Assembly: GCF_030815985.1 (NCBI RefSeq)
Contig: NZ_JAUSXM010000001.1
Coordinates: 2,852,001-2,916,000 of the forward strand
DNA: 64,000 nucleotides
DNA from: Paenibacillus sp. W2I17
Lineage (GTDB): Bacteria > Bacillota > Bacilli > Paenibacillales > Paenibacillaceae
Direction of reading: 5' to 3'
Under the pieces are notes generated by a model. It searched no databases. It worked only from the letters and a program-made list of their open reading frames with translations, and had not been told where the DNA came from. Every line of letters starts with the position of its first letter. The stretch's first letter is position 1. The position numbers and the translations under genes were made by a program. Of this stretch, positions 1 to 9,542 are shown one piece after another.

Positions 1-603
1 GAGGAAGATGATTGTGTTGAATCCAAACTCTTTCCAGACATCACTCGCAATAATCGTGAATCGGAACCAGCTGCCATCCCCCAGGAAGAAGATCGGCTTG
101 ATGCCAAATACCGATACCAGGAACTGATTGACAATACCCGTCTGGGCCAGAATGTCGATCAGGATGCCTGATAACGTAACCCAGGACAGAAAGTGAGGAA
201 GATACACAAGCGTCTGAATCGTTCTTTTCAGTGCCATCTTCCGTACCTCGTTGAGCAATAAGGCAAAGACAAACGGAATAATCAGATTCATGACAATCTT
301 CGTGCAGGCAAAAAATAGCGTGTTCCACGTAATTTGCAGGAAGTAATCATTTTCCCACATGTACCTGAAGTGCTTTAGTCCTACCCATTCGGAATTGAAA
401 AATCCCAGTGCAGGTTTATAATCCTGAAATGCCATCAAAATCCCGGACATCGGAATGTATGAAAATATAAAGACCATAATGGCCGCCGGCAACACCATGA
501 AGTGCAGAATCCATGGCTGTTTATAGCGTTTTTTTCTCTTTTTATCCAGCTTGTTCCCAACGTTTGCCTGCGGGACCCGCTTACCCTCCAATTTAGCCTC
601 CAT
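1..603 (-). CDS. LplB-type sugar ABC transporter permease (partial, 3' end outside window)
   Basis: The frame runs from ATG at 603 to the window edge without a stop (201 codons), so the C-terminal part is missing. The N-terminus is basic and polar (MEAKLEGKRVPQ), followed by a first membrane segment around residues 34-52 and further hydrophobic segments, ending in WKEFGFNTIIFL, where LplB/YtcP-type permeases have their EAA-loop region. It would be one of two inner-membrane permeases of a carbohydrate-uptake ABC importer. It is divergent from the YesM/YesN pair at 775-4426, the usual partner set for LplA/LplB-type importers. Family call is from recognition; substrate unknown. Confidence 0.85.
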   Translation of the reverse strand, partial: MEAKLEGKRVPQANVGNKLDKKRKKRYKQPWILHFMVLPAAIMVFIFSYIPMSGILMAFQDYKPALGFFNSEWVGLKHFRYMWENDYFLQITWNTLFFACTKIVMNLIIPFVFALLLNEVRKMALKRTIQTLVYLPHFLSWVTLSGILIDILAQTGIVNQFLVSVFGIKPIFFLGDGSWFRFTIIASDVWKEFGFNTIIFL

Positions 604-666
604 AGCACTGCTCCTGTTCCCAAAAAAAGTTTTTGTGTGTGATGGGGTTCTCTGATATAAATAGTA

Positions 667-716
667 TCAAGCCATACTGAGGTCTGCTATATAACATTGT
701 TAGGCTTGATAGTGTT
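667..716. promoter_or_regulatory. Inverted repeat in the divergent control region of permease and sensor kinase genes
   Basis: The arms AGTATCAAGCC and GGCTTGATAGT are exact inverted repeats separated by about 28 bases, lying between the two divergent genes. The position suggests an operator or a long-loop hairpin. No binding protein can be assigned from sequence. Confidence 0.4.
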
Positions 717-774
717 TTGTTAGGGCCATCCTAGGAAGAGGTTAATTTACACACGAATTTAAAGGAGACTTTTC

Positions 775-2586
775 ATGTATATATGGAAGCGCTTAATGCC
801 TTTTCAAAATAAAACCAGATCCCGATTCAGTCTATTCGCCAAAATAAACTTGTTAATTGTGGTCTTATTCATCCCCATTCTGATCATGTACACCTACTCG
901 AATAACGTCACCTATGATGTCGTCAGCAAAGAATTGCAGATCTCCAACACAAAACAACTTACGTTTCTGTCCAGTCAGATCGACTCCCGTATCAATCAGA
1001 TGATGGATTTCAGCCTGATTCTCTCCCGAGATCCGAATGTCAGAGCCTTCAACGGCCTGAACATGTGGGATGATCGATATGACCGGATGCAGACCCGTTA
1101 TGTGATTCAGGAGAAAATGACGCTTCAGACGAGCGTTACCGATATATGGCCTACCCGATATGCGGTGTATTCACAGCAGAATGAGGATGTCATCGCCAAC
1201 TACAATCGAACTACCGGATATGATGAGGCGTATTTGAAAAAAAATATGAGCGGACAATGGACCTATGGGGACCAAAGTGCCGAATCACAAGATGAGATGA
1301 AATCCTTCTACTGGTTCTTTACGGACTCCCTTGCCCAACCAGGAATGCTCACTGGAAGCAATCTGGTGATTGAAGCCAGCTTCAGCTATGAGAACATTCA
1401 GAATATGCTGGATACGTATAAAGCAGGCGGACAAGGTGATCCTTTCTTATATCACAAAGGAAATGCACCCATTCTGAATCGCAGCGCGGACAAACAGTTA
1501 TCCGCAGCACTCACTCAGTATCTGGATACGCACTCGCCAGAGGATACCACACAGGACGTGGTCGAACTGAACGGAAAGAAATATCTGGTTAGCTCCGTGA
1601 AGTCCACCTATCTGGATTGGCATCTGGTTGACGTCATCCCGCTGTATCAGATTTTGAAACCCATCTCGCTCAGTCAGAATCTGTTCTACACCTGTATGAT
1701 TTTGCTGCTGGTGGTGGGTATCTCTGCGTCAATCCTGCTGTACCGGAATGTTCAATATCCGATCAAAAAACTGATCAAAGGTTTACGCCGTGTAGAGCAA
1801 GGGGATTATTCTGTCCGACTGTATAGCAAAAACCAGAATGAGTTCTCATTCCTGTTCCGCCGATTCAACGATATGTCCCATCAGATTCAGGATCTGATCG
1901 AGAATGTGTTCCATGAGAAAATTAGAGCCAGGGAAGCTACGCTGAAGCAATTACAAGCGCAGATCAATCCGCATTTCCTATATAATTGTCTAGGTTATAT
2001 CATCAACATGGCCCAGATGAAGGACGAGCAAGCCGTGGTCTCCATGGCGCATAACCTAAGTGCGTATTATCGCTACACCACCCGTATGGAACGGGAGACG
2101 TCGTCGCTACAAGAAGAGATCAAGCTGCTGATCAACTATCTGGATATCCAGAAGCTGCGTAATGGTCGCATTGAGTATCACATTGATATCCCTGAGGATA
2201 TGCTTGCCCAGTCGGTGCCACGATTAATGCTTCAACCGATGGTCGAGAATTCAGTCATACATGGTGTGGCGAAATCCTACTCTTCCGGGGAAATTCGAAT
2301 TACCGGGGAGCGCTTGAATGGTTTTGGCAGAATATACATCGACGACGATGGTCCCGGCTTAAGCCCGGAACAGTACGAGGCATTGAACCTGAAGATGCAG
2401 GAACCTTTACAAGAAGAAATGGGCTGCGGCCTTTGGAATACGCACCAACGAATCACGCACCTGTTCGGCAGTCATTCCTACCTCCTATTCGGCCCATCTC
2501 CACTTGGCGGATTCCGAACCGAAATCATCTGGGAGTTACCGAAAGAGGACACCGATTCCGATAAAGGAAATACCGATACAAATTGA
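775..2586 (+). CDS. YesM-family sensor histidine kinase
   Basis: Membrane two-component kinase for an extracytoplasmic sugar-related signal. It has a first membrane segment at about residues 25-45, a long extracellular sensor region, a second membrane segment near 300-320, a HAMP region (YRNVQYPIKKLIKGL), the phospho-acceptor motif QINPHFLYN, then the ATPase motifs PRLMLQPMVENSVIHG, DDDGPGL and GCGLWNTHQRI. The length (603 aa) is normal for the family. ATG at 775 follows the ribosome binding site AAAGGAGA. The response regulator gene follows at 2816 and is its likely partner. Confidence 0.95.
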   Translation: MYIWKRLMPFQNKTRSRFSLFAKINLLIVVLFIPILIMYTYSNNVTYDVVSKELQISNTKQLTFLSSQIDSRINQMMDFSLILSRDPNVRAFNGLNMWDDRYDRMQTRYVIQEKMTLQTSVTDIWPTRYAVYSQQNEDVIANYNRTTGYDEAYLKKNMSGQWTYGDQSAESQDEMKSFYWFFTDSLAQPGMLTGSNLVIEASFSYENIQNMLDTYKAGGQGDPFLYHKGNAPILNRSADKQLSAALTQYLDTHSPEDTTQDVVELNGKKYLVSSVKSTYLDWHLVDVIPLYQILKPISLSQNLFYTCMILLLVVGISASILLYRNVQYPIKKLIKGLRRVEQGDYSVRLYSKNQNEFSFLFRRFNDMSHQIQDLIENVFHEKIRAREATLKQLQAQINPHFLYNCLGYIINMAQMKDEQAVVSMAHNLSAYYRYTTRMERETSSLQEEIKLLINYLDIQKLRNGRIEYHIDIPEDMLAQSVPRLMLQPMVENSVIHGVAKSYSSGEIRITGERLNGFGRIYIDDDGPGLSPEQYEALNLKMQEPLQEEMGCGLWNTHQRITHLFGSHSYLLFGPSPLGGFRTEIIWELPKEDTDSDKGNTDTN

Positions 2587-2815
2587 TACTATACTAACGA
2601 TAAGTTGACATTTGATTTTGAACGAACCATTTACACGTGAACGCAGAGGACAGAAAAAACCTGAAGAAACGAAGTGTTCGCCTTTATCCCCAGATTTTCA
2701 CCTTTATAAAAGTGATTCAGAAAATCTGGGGGTAACAGCGATCGGAAGGTTGTTCTGTCATCGGAGTGGCAAGTGTAAATACGCCTTAGTTCAACCACCA
2801 AGGGAGACAAACACA

Positions 2816-4426
2816 ATGCAAATGATGATCGTAGACGATGAAGCACACTGGGTCGATAACCTGTCCATGACCAAGCCCTGGCACACGCTGGGGATCGAAC
2901 ATGTGCATAAAGCATACTCGGCACACGAAGCACTACAAATGATCGACACTCACCCCATCGATATCGTGATCTCAGACATTCAGATGCCTGAAATGACAGG
3001 TATTGAACTAATCGAACGCATCCGCATCCGGGACAAAAAAATAAAATGTATTCTGTTATCCGGCTATTCCGAATTTGATTACGCCAAAAAAGCCATCCAG
3101 TTCGAGGCCGTGGACTATCTGCTCAAGCCCCCGACTGACGATGAATTAATGGGTGCCGTTCAGAAGGCCATCGATCAATTGAATAACGAATGGGAACTTG
3201 TCAGTTCATTGACACGAACGCAGTTTACCTTGCGAGAGAATCTCCCCCATTTGCGGGGACGACTGCTCCTAGGAGCTTTACAGGGACAACGAATCGCCGC
3301 TGCGGAATGGGATCGGAAGCTCGCCAATTACGCTCTGCCCTTTCATACCGGGGATGCTGCTTTAATGCTGGTACGTCTGGAAGAAGAATTCGGACACTAT
3401 GACAGCAATGATCAGACCCTGATCGAATATGCGATCATCAACATGGCGGAAGAGATTATGGGTGAGTTTATGGAAGTGTGGGGCGTCAAGGAGGAGCACG
3501 GATATCTGGTGTTTTTGCTACAGCTGAAAGAACGGAAAGGCGATATTGGTAAAGAAACCATTCTGGAGAAGCTTTCGATTCAGCTTCAATCCAAAGTAAA
3601 ACAGTTTCTGAAAGGCTCCCTCTCCATCGTTATCACCGAGTGGTTCACCTTTCCGGATCAGCTTTACGATCGCTTCCGTCAGGCTTCCGCCTATTTCAGG
3701 CAGATCGTCGGAGACGAACGTGAATTCGTCATGCGTGTCAGCGATGTCGAGACACCTGCGGCACAAGGTCCCTTAGATGTACTATATACCCCGCCAACGT
3801 TTATTAGTCTGCTAGAAAGCGGACAGTGGGAAGCCGCCGAAGAGAAAATCCTCGCGGTCTGCGCAGAGCTGGATGAGAAATGGTCGGAATCATGGGAGCA
3901 CTGCATGGAGGCAGGTTTTCTCATTACGGCTTCATTCACCAACATCGCCCACCGGAACAAACTGACTCTGACCACTTTAATGGGCAATGATGTTGAGGAT
4001 TTGCAAAGTGGCGAAGTTTTCGCTACCATCAGCAAATTGCGGAAATGGTCGCTCAGCGTGCTGGGCAAACTCAAGGAAGGTACGTCCAACGAGATCAAAG
4101 ACATCCGTTCCGAGTATGTGAAGAAGATTCAGGATTTTACAGATAAGAACCTGCATCTGGATGTATCTTTACGTGTGCTCGCTGACCATGTCAATCTGCA
4201 CCCGACCCATTTGTCCAAAATCTATAAGATCGAAACCGGCGAAGGCATCAGTGATTATATCTCGCGCCTGCGCATGGATCGGGCCTGCCACAAGCTGGTC
4301 ACGACCACCAAAAAAGTGTACGAAATCAGCATGGAGATTGGCTATATGGACCCGGCTTATTTTATCAAAGTGTTCAAGCGTCAATTCGGCGTTACGCCGC
4401 AAGAATATAGAGACCAGCATAAATAA
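2816..4426 (+). CDS. YesN-type response regulator with AraC DNA-binding domain
   Basis: The N-terminal receiver domain carries IVDDEAHW, phosphoacceptor region VISDIQMPEMTG, conserved LLSGYSEFDYA and KPP. A poorly conserved middle is followed by a C-terminal pair of AraC helix-turn-helix motifs (SLRVLADHVNLHPTHLSKIY and the final GYMDPAYFIKVFKRQFGVTP). The frame is open from 2612, but the receiver domain begins at 2816, where AGGGAG precedes ATG, so the 68-codon extension is rejected (536 aa). Probably activates the neighbouring solute-binding protein and permease genes. Confidence 0.93.
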   Translation: MQMMIVDDEAHWVDNLSMTKPWHTLGIEHVHKAYSAHEALQMIDTHPIDIVISDIQMPEMTGIELIERIRIRDKKIKCILLSGYSEFDYAKKAIQFEAVDYLLKPPTDDELMGAVQKAIDQLNNEWELVSSLTRTQFTLRENLPHLRGRLLLGALQGQRIAAAEWDRKLANYALPFHTGDAALMLVRLEEEFGHYDSNDQTLIEYAIINMAEEIMGEFMEVWGVKEEHGYLVFLLQLKERKGDIGKETILEKLSIQLQSKVKQFLKGSLSIVITEWFTFPDQLYDRFRQASAYFRQIVGDEREFVMRVSDVETPAAQGPLDVLYTPPTFISLLESGQWEAAEEKILAVCAELDEKWSESWEHCMEAGFLITASFTNIAHRNKLTLTTLMGNDVEDLQSGEVFATISKLRKWSLSVLGKLKEGTSNEIKDIRSEYVKKIQDFTDKNLHLDVSLRVLADHVNLHPTHLSKIYKIETGEGISDYISRLRMDRACHKLVTTTKKVYEISMEIGYMDPAYFIKVFKRQFGVTPQEYRDQHK

Positions 4427-4560
4427 CATGACTGAAAAACGTTCTTTTGGAACATTCACTAATAGAGTCCTATCGAAACTAAAAAACTCATATAGATGCA
4501 CTCCCGCACAAATTGGTACAGTTACACTGTAAAGATCATACACCGTAGGGGGATTGAACA

Positions 4561-6240
4561 ATGATCAAATTCAAAAAAACATGGTGGTCACTGCTCATGG
4601 TTATCACGCTCATCACGATCACTGCGTGCGGCAGTGGCGAGACAGCCAGTGACAATGGTAATAATACGCCGGGAACTGTCGGCTCAGCTGAAGCAGAAGC
4701 TGCTTTTGCTAAAGGAAAATATGATCCACCGATCGAGTTCAGTTCGGTATTGATGCCGAAGAAATACGTGCAAGGAGATACCAAAGAAAATAACGTGCAC
4801 GATCGCTGGATGCTCGAAACGCTGGGTATGAAGCATAAAGATACCTGGTATCCAGCCAATGACGATCAATACAGACAAAAGCTGCAACTGGCTATCGCCT
4901 CTGGTGAGAAACTGCCTGATTTCGTAACAGTACCTACCAATGCGGTATTGACCAATCAGCTGATCGACTCCGGTCAATTCATCGCAATTGATGAGTTGTT
5001 CGACAAGTACGCGAGTCAGACCCTGAAAGATCACGCAGCAGCACATCCTGAACTGTGGTATCCGTTCACCAAGGACGGCAAGAAATACAACATGCCGATC
5101 ATGGAGTACACCGATAACGACGATACACTGCTCTGGCTCCGCGAGGACTGGATGGAGAAGCTGAACCTGGAAGCTCCGAAAACCATCGCAGACCTTGAGA
5201 ACATCATGGACAAATTCAAGAACGAGAACCCGGACGGTCTGTCTCCAGACAAAGTATTCCCGCTGGCGATCTCGCTGAAAAATAACACCAACACCTGGAT
5301 GGGTCAGCTCGACTGGTTGTTCGGTGCATACGGCACAATCGAGGAGCAATGGAACAAAGACGCAAACGGCAATCTCGAGTACGGCTCCGTTAACCCGGGT
5401 GCCAAACAAGCCCTTGCCAAGCTGGCTGAATGGATGGATAAAGGTTATATCCACGCTGACTCGGCTCTGTGGGACGAAGGCAAATCCGCTGAAAGCTGGA
5501 CAGCTGGCAAAGCGGGCATTCTGCCTGGCGCAAACTGGGTACCGGACTGGCCTGCACCTGACCTGTTGAAGAACGTACCTGGCTCAAAGTATAAAGCTTA
5601 CCCTGTTCCAGCTGGCCCAGACGGCAAGATCGGTACGAAGTGGCAGAACTCTGGTGTCAACGCAAGTATCATGATCAACAAGGATGCGAAGCATCCAGAA
5701 GCCATCTTCCTGTACTACAACTACTTGCTCGATAACCTGGCTAACCCGAAAGCGGGCAGTGAGTATGAATACGGCTTCGCCAAAGGTTACGACTGGGATA
5801 TCATTGACGGACAACCGACCAGTGACAAAGAGAAGATCAAAGACTTCTCCAACGAATTCCCATTCCTGACCGGCCCAGCACGTATCCCGGATCTGTACAT
5901 GAAAACACTCGTGAAGCTGGCAAACGGCGAGAAGCCTGAAACACCTTACGAGAAACAAATGGCCGAATTCCGTAAACCGGAAAACTGGTATGCAGGTAAA
6001 GTCGTGATGTCCCAGATCGACGTCCGTAAACAAAACTATTTCACTGGCGCTGCAACACCAACCATGGTATCCAAATGGAACCTGCTCCGCCAGTCTGAGA
6101 TGGAAACCTTCAACAAAATCATCTACGGCAATCTGCCTATTGATGCCTTTGACCAATTCGTCGCCAACTGGAAATCCAATGGCGGTGACCAGATCACGCA
6201 AGAGGTGAATGATTGGTTTAAATCGGTAAGTGCGAAGTAA
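4561..6240 (+). CDS. LplA-type extracellular solute-binding lipoprotein
   Basis: Sugar-binding lipoprotein of an ABC importer. The signal peptide ends in the lipobox TITACGSG with lipidated Cys near residue 23, followed by a low-complexity linker. The mature part, about 530 aa, is the large LplA/YtcQ class, with the typical NDNDTLLWLREDWM-like region (here DNDDTLLWLREDWMEKL). A ribosome binding site (GGGGGATTG) precedes ATG at 4561. It is transcribed with the two-component genes upstream and is followed by a clear terminator. The binding partner is presumably the permease at 1-603. Confidence 0.93.
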   Translation: MIKFKKTWWSLLMVITLITITACGSGETASDNGNNTPGTVGSAEAEAAFAKGKYDPPIEFSSVLMPKKYVQGDTKENNVHDRWMLETLGMKHKDTWYPANDDQYRQKLQLAIASGEKLPDFVTVPTNAVLTNQLIDSGQFIAIDELFDKYASQTLKDHAAAHPELWYPFTKDGKKYNMPIMEYTDNDDTLLWLREDWMEKLNLEAPKTIADLENIMDKFKNENPDGLSPDKVFPLAISLKNNTNTWMGQLDWLFGAYGTIEEQWNKDANGNLEYGSVNPGAKQALAKLAEWMDKGYIHADSALWDEGKSAESWTAGKAGILPGANWVPDWPAPDLLKNVPGSKYKAYPVPAGPDGKIGTKWQNSGVNASIMINKDAKHPEAIFLYYNYLLDNLANPKAGSEYEYGFAKGYDWDIIDGQPTSDKEKIKDFSNEFPFLTGPARIPDLYMKTLVKLANGEKPETPYEKQMAEFRKPENWYAGKVVMSQIDVRKQNYFTGAATPTMVSKWNLLRQSEMETFNKIIYGNLPIDAFDQFVANWKSNGGDQITQEVNDWFKSVSAK

Positions 6241-6271
6241 GAATTGGATTTTGGAAAATAAAGAGTAAACA

Positions 6272-6314
6272 AAACAAGCCGAAGCGGTAAGATCTACGCT
6301 TCGGCTTGTTTTTT
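6272..6314 (+). terminator. Rho-independent terminator after the solute-binding protein gene
   Basis: A near-perfect 15-bp stem (AAACAAGCCGAAGCG paired with CGCTTCGGCTTGTTT) with a 10-base loop is followed by a T run. It ends the 775-6240 transcription unit. Confidence 0.9.
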
Positions 6315-6445
6315 AGGTAGATATTGAGGTCGCTTCCCCTGACCTGTGGGTTCGCGTTAGTAGGTTAAAACCTTTTAACAACTCACAGATTACGTTTTGC
6401 TGTTCTCAACTCTTCTCACTTCTTATGAGACATATTTTCAAGCAA

Positions 6446-6757
6446 TTAGGCATCCGGCCTATCATTCTCCCTGTCAGTTAACATTGACTGCCCCAGCAAG
6501 GAAACTGTGAGCTGAATGCCGTCCCTCAGTCCTTGCATGTACAACTGCTCATTCTCTATCCCTTTGGTGACAATGTATAGGCTCTCCCACTCAGCATATC
6601 CAGGTGTCTGCTCGACATCTTTGCTAGCAAACAAAGCTTCGAACGCTTCATCTGTTTCCCCACGTACACGACTAAGGTCAGGATCATGCTCGATCTGGGC
6701 AGACACCTCATCTAACCTCGCCTGAATCGCTTGTTGCAACCACGATGGAAAGTCCAT
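6446..6757 (-). CDS. Hypothetical acidic protein
   Basis: A 103-residue soluble protein beginning MDFPSWLQQAIQARL. I do not recognise the family. ATG at 6757 is preferred over the upstream ATG at 6778 because GGGGAGGAG lies directly before it. The composition is rich in Glu/Asp with predicted helices and no membrane segment. The Spo0E-like gene lies 36 bases upstream in the same direction, so the two are probably co-transcribed. Confidence 0.7.
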   Translation of the reverse strand: MDFPSWLQQAIQARLDEVSAQIEHDPDLSRVRGETDEAFEALFASKDVEQTPGYAEWESLYIVTKGIENEQLYMQGLRDGIQLTVSLLGQSMLTDRENDRPDA

Positions 6758-6793
6758 AGCTTCTCCTCCCCTACGCATTATGTACCTCAGTCA

Positions 6794-6979
6794 TCATCGT
6801 ATCACTCGGTCATGTCTCGCCTTCATTTCACTAACTCGTGCCACCAGTTCGTCCACCCTTCTGCTCTGTTCCTGAACCTCAGGATTGTCCCACAACGGAA
6901 TCGCTTGCTTCAAGGATGCCTCTCCAAGCTGATTAAGCTTGCGCCGTTCCTCTTCCAATAAGTCAAGCAACCGGCTCAT
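6794..6979 (-). CDS. Spo0E-like aspartyl-phosphate phosphatase family peptide
   Basis: A 61-residue helical peptide. The first helix EEERRKLNQLGE is followed by a short turn and a second helix NPEVQEQSRRVDELVARV. The S-x-x-x-D signature of Spo0E-type phosphatases is visible as SRRVD. Known members dephosphorylate Spo0A-P and delay sporulation; that role here is inference from the two-helix layout and motif. The ribosome binding site GAGAGGTGG precedes ATG at 6979. Confidence 0.6.
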   Translation of the reverse strand: MSRLLDLLEEERRKLNQLGEASLKQAIPLWDNPEVQEQSRRVDELVARVSEMKARHDRVIR

Positions 6980-7046
6980 ACATCCACCTCTCTGATGGGT
7001 CTAAACTGCCCCATGTCTTGTTAATGCTATACGTGAGCAGTCATTT

Positions 7047-7286
7047 TTAATGCGATTCATCCGTACCCGATGTTGTAAAACTAATATCTTCGTCTAATCC
7101 AAATTGTAAGATAAAATATAATCCCCTTAATGCGGAAATCGAATAAAAATTAAAAAACACCGAAATAAACCCTACGGTGTCAAAAAATAATATTTGTTCA
7201 CGGATTGTAAATATCAACAAAAGTAAAGGAATCAAACAAAGAGAATTCCTAACCAGATTACAAACAACATTCGATTTGGATATCAA
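7047..7286 (-). CDS. Small membrane protein, unrecognised
   Basis: A 79-residue hydrophobic frame with two membrane segments (LCLIPLLLLIFTI and FFNFYSISALRGLYFILQF). A weak ribosome binding site (GGGGAAG) lies upstream. No family is recognised. It lies at the far end of the cassette-like island and is AT-rich like it, so it may be an accessory gene or a remnant. Confidence 0.4.
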   Translation of the reverse strand: MISKSNVVCNLVRNSLCLIPLLLLIFTIREQILFFDTVGFISVFFNFYSISALRGLYFILQFGLDEDISFTTSGTDESH

Positions 7287-7485
7287 TCATACCAATCTTC
7301 CCCGTCTGAGAGGTCAATATCGTCTTATCTAAACCGTTCTTAACTAAATTTCAACTGATAGAGCATGGTTTGTGGTTTAAGTCATAAGGCAACTTAAAAC
7401 AATGTGAGGTATTCAATCATCGAAATGTTCATCAAACATTTCACCTTTTCTCTTCCCAATTTCGGGATGCACCGGCCTTCTTGAA

Positions 7486-8274
7486 TTACTCACGTACGCC
7501 TATAGAAAAAAGATTAGATATCCTTACGGGATACTGTTTTTTCTTATACAATTTAAATATGGTTTTCGATATTCTCTTATCTAATGCTCTCATATGTTTA
7601 TAAATTGAAATAGAGTAATTTAATAATTCCACTCTTCGTGAATATTTAAAATTCATAATTTCCCTTGCATTAGGGTTTACAGGAATCTTAGCTCTAACCT
7701 CCCAACCCTTGCTGTACAAATTAGCTGAGATATTTAATAATGTATCAACTGGAGTGTAATGAATAAAACAATCCCTATAATCTTTTAGTCTTGTTACCCA
7801 TATGGCTTTAGCATTCTGTAGATCTCTTATAGGCCCATCCAAGTCTTTCTTGCAAATTTTATTAAAGGATGGCGGCATATGGTCTTTATATGCCGTACCA
7901 ATAATTCTTGCCAATAAATCTAAAGCAACATTAATTGATGAAAGGTACGACTCAAATTCCCAGTAAAGAATATTTGAATTCCTATTTGAGAATGACATTC
8001 CAAAACAATTATCTTCAACATTTTGAATTTGATCTTCAAAATAATCAAATGCGTCCTTATAAATTGAGAATATTTTTTCAAGTCTGTATTCGGAACACTG
8101 GATATGGTATCTGTATGCTCTTGAATACTCCCTCACAAACCATCCAAATTCAAAATAGTAACCTTCATCATCTTGCTTCTCCAATTCGAATCTTATCTTG
8201 TCTAATAATTTTGTGATTTCTGGTGAACCGTTTAAAAACTCCGGCATTGCTGGTAGTGGTATTAAAGTTTTCAT
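7486..8274 (-). CDS. Hypothetical protein of the fourth cassette-like unit
   Basis: A 262-residue protein rich in aromatic and charged residues (GYYFEFGWFVREYSRAYRYH) with no membrane segment. Family not recognised. ATG at 8274 is preferred because GAGGGAT precedes it; the frame is open to 8292. It follows the structured repeat at 8309-8466 in the same orientation as the three upstream units, but no repeat was found beyond its 3' end, so its unit is incomplete. Much more AT-rich than the flanking core genes, indicating transfer. Confidence 0.7.
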   Translation of the reverse strand: MKTLIPLPAMPEFLNGSPEITKLLDKIRFELEKQDDEGYYFEFGWFVREYSRAYRYHIQCSEYRLEKIFSIYKDAFDYFEDQIQNVEDNCFGMSFSNRNSNILYWEFESYLSSINVALDLLARIIGTAYKDHMPPSFNKICKKDLDGPIRDLQNAKAIWVTRLKDYRDCFIHYTPVDTLLNISANLYSKGWEVRAKIPVNPNAREIMNFKYSRRVELLNYSISIYKHMRALDKRISKTIFKLYKKKQYPVRISNLFSIGVRE

Positions 8275-8308
8275 CTTGGTATGATCCCTCATTTTCGCGA
8301 CTATTTTT

Positions 8309-8466
8309 TATAACGTTTTGTATTCACGAACCCTCACTGGCTTAAGGGCGTAAGCCCTGGGTCGACGGACTTAGCCAGTGCAGGGCTGTCTGCTGAATCT
8401 GCTTCTCTGAAAACCTTCTGCAGACCAAGGGGCGCCAGGCCTGCTGCGTGAATATGCTGTTATGCG
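8309..8466 (-). repeat. attC-like structured repeat 1 (ends cassette 3)
   Basis: Outer arms pair: ATAACGTTTTGTATTCACG on the left and, as reverse complement, CATAACAGCATATTCACG on the right. Inside are three smaller stems: CACTGGCTTA/TTAGCCAGTG, GTCTGC/GCAGAC and a short GGC/GCC hairpin. The layout of R- and L-like arms around a variable centre resembles integron attC sites. The right arm, including the adjoining GATGTCATTGG, is nearly identical to the start of the same unit at 9422 on the minus strand. Confidence 0.8.
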
Positions 8467-9422
8467 ATGTCATTGGCATCATTGTAAAACCTACTAATTT
8501 CCTGGTTACTGTTAATACAAGAAAAGTATTCTACCAATAGAACTGATACAATAATTTAGGTTTTTTATTCTTTGTTGATTTCTTCAGGTTACAGTCAGAA
8601 CATAATAATTGAAAATTAGTCGGATCATTTGATCCTCCGTTTTCTAATGAAACTATATGATCAAAATGTAACCCCCTTTCTGGGTTAACATTAATAATTC
8701 CAGACAAATCCCTAGAACAATTTTGACATCTTCCATTGTCTCTGAAGAATACACCTTTTTTGAGCCATGTAGGCACTCTAACCCTATTAATATTTATACA
8801 TTCACTTTCCGATACGTATTCAGACAATAGCTCATTAAAATAATATAAAAACAACTTATCATTAAATAAAAGATAGAAAGTTTCATCTTCTATACTGTTA
8901 TTACCTGCAATAAACAAATCCATTATTTCACTAATAATATCTTTTATCTTCTCTTCATATTGATCCCTATTCTCTTCAGTTGATTGAGTTTCTAGTTCTT
9001 CTAGGATACTTCTATATTTATTAATTTTGGGATTATACACTTCTAATGGCTCGATAAAGTTCTGTAATATATATGACTCTATTTCTTCATGTTCAAAATT
9101 ATAAAAATCATCCACAAACCAATATTCCTTTTTTGTTAGAATCATAACTAATAGATCACTAATAAAGTTATATAATATTGATTCTTTATGAGGTTTTTGT
9201 AACTTAATTTCATTCCCTTGTACTAACTCAGAAAAATATTCATCTCGATCTCTCTCGAAAAACCATAAATATTCATTAAATTTTTCATCTATGTTTTTAC
9301 TAATAATTATATCGCTAGCAAGAGAAGCAATTTGGTATGCATAATTCAGTTTTAATGTTTTATATGATTCATCTATGCGCATACTTTCATATTCCTTTCA
9401 TTCTTTCAATGATATCGCATAA
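8314..9422 (-). mobile_element. Integron-like gene cassette 3 (HNH nuclease gene + repeat 1)
   Basis: The boundaries are the TTATGCG that follows G in repeat 2 and the G of GTTATA in repeat 1, reading the minus strand. The cassette starts (G)TTATGCGATATCATTG, and the beginning of its own repeat is the reverse complement of GTTATGCGATGTCATTG: 16 of 17 match. This is the joint expected if the unit closes into a circle. Confidence 0.7.
8531..9382 (-). CDS. HNH endonuclease-domain protein (cassette 3)
   Basis: A 283-residue protein. The N-terminal ~200 residues are Glu/Asn-rich, helical and of unknown family. The C-terminal ~70 residues carry a zinc-bound HNH nuclease: CQNC, then GLHFDHIVSLENGG, NDPTNFQLLCSDCN, with the two Cys pairs and the catalytic His present. 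Likely a DNA-cutting enzyme; restriction or defence is plausible but inferred. The ribosome binding site AAAGGAATATG precedes ATG. AT-rich, unlike the core genes. Confidence 0.88.
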   Translation of the reverse strand: MRIDESYKTLKLNYAYQIASLASDIIISKNIDEKFNEYLWFFERDRDEYFSELVQGNEIKLQKPHKESILYNFISDLLVMILTKKEYWFVDDFYNFEHEEIESYILQNFIEPLEVYNPKINKYRSILEELETQSTEENRDQYEEKIKDIISEIMDLFIAGNNSIEDETFYLLFNDKLFLYYFNELLSEYVSESECININRVRVPTWLKKGVFFRDNGRCQNCSRDLSGIINVNPERGLHFDHIVSLENGGSNDPTNFQLLCSDCNLKKSTKNKKPKLLYQFYW

Positions 9423-9542
9423 CGTTCTCGTATTCACGACGCTCAACGAAGTCGAGTGTGTCCGGCTGCCACTGCTTCCCTGCCAACTACATCTGCCGGA
9501 CCGAGGGGCGAATGCCCCGATGCGTGAACATGTTGTTATGTG
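9417..9542 (-). repeat. attC-like structured repeat 2 (ends cassette 2)
   Basis: A 126-bp repeat. Outer arms GCATAACG...GTATTCACG and CGTGAACATG...GTTATGTG pair across the element. Internal stems GTCCGGC/GCCGGAC and GGGGC(GAAT)GCCCC occupy the same positions as GTCTGC/GCAGAC and the small hairpin in the other copies, with base changes on both sides of the stems. Shorter than repeats 1 and 3 because the first internal stem is reduced. Confidence 0.8.

Noticed and set aside
2612..2815. Long N-terminal extension of the YesN-type regulator
   Set aside because: The receiver domain starts at 2816, where a ribosome binding site is present; the extension has no family similarity and no signal.
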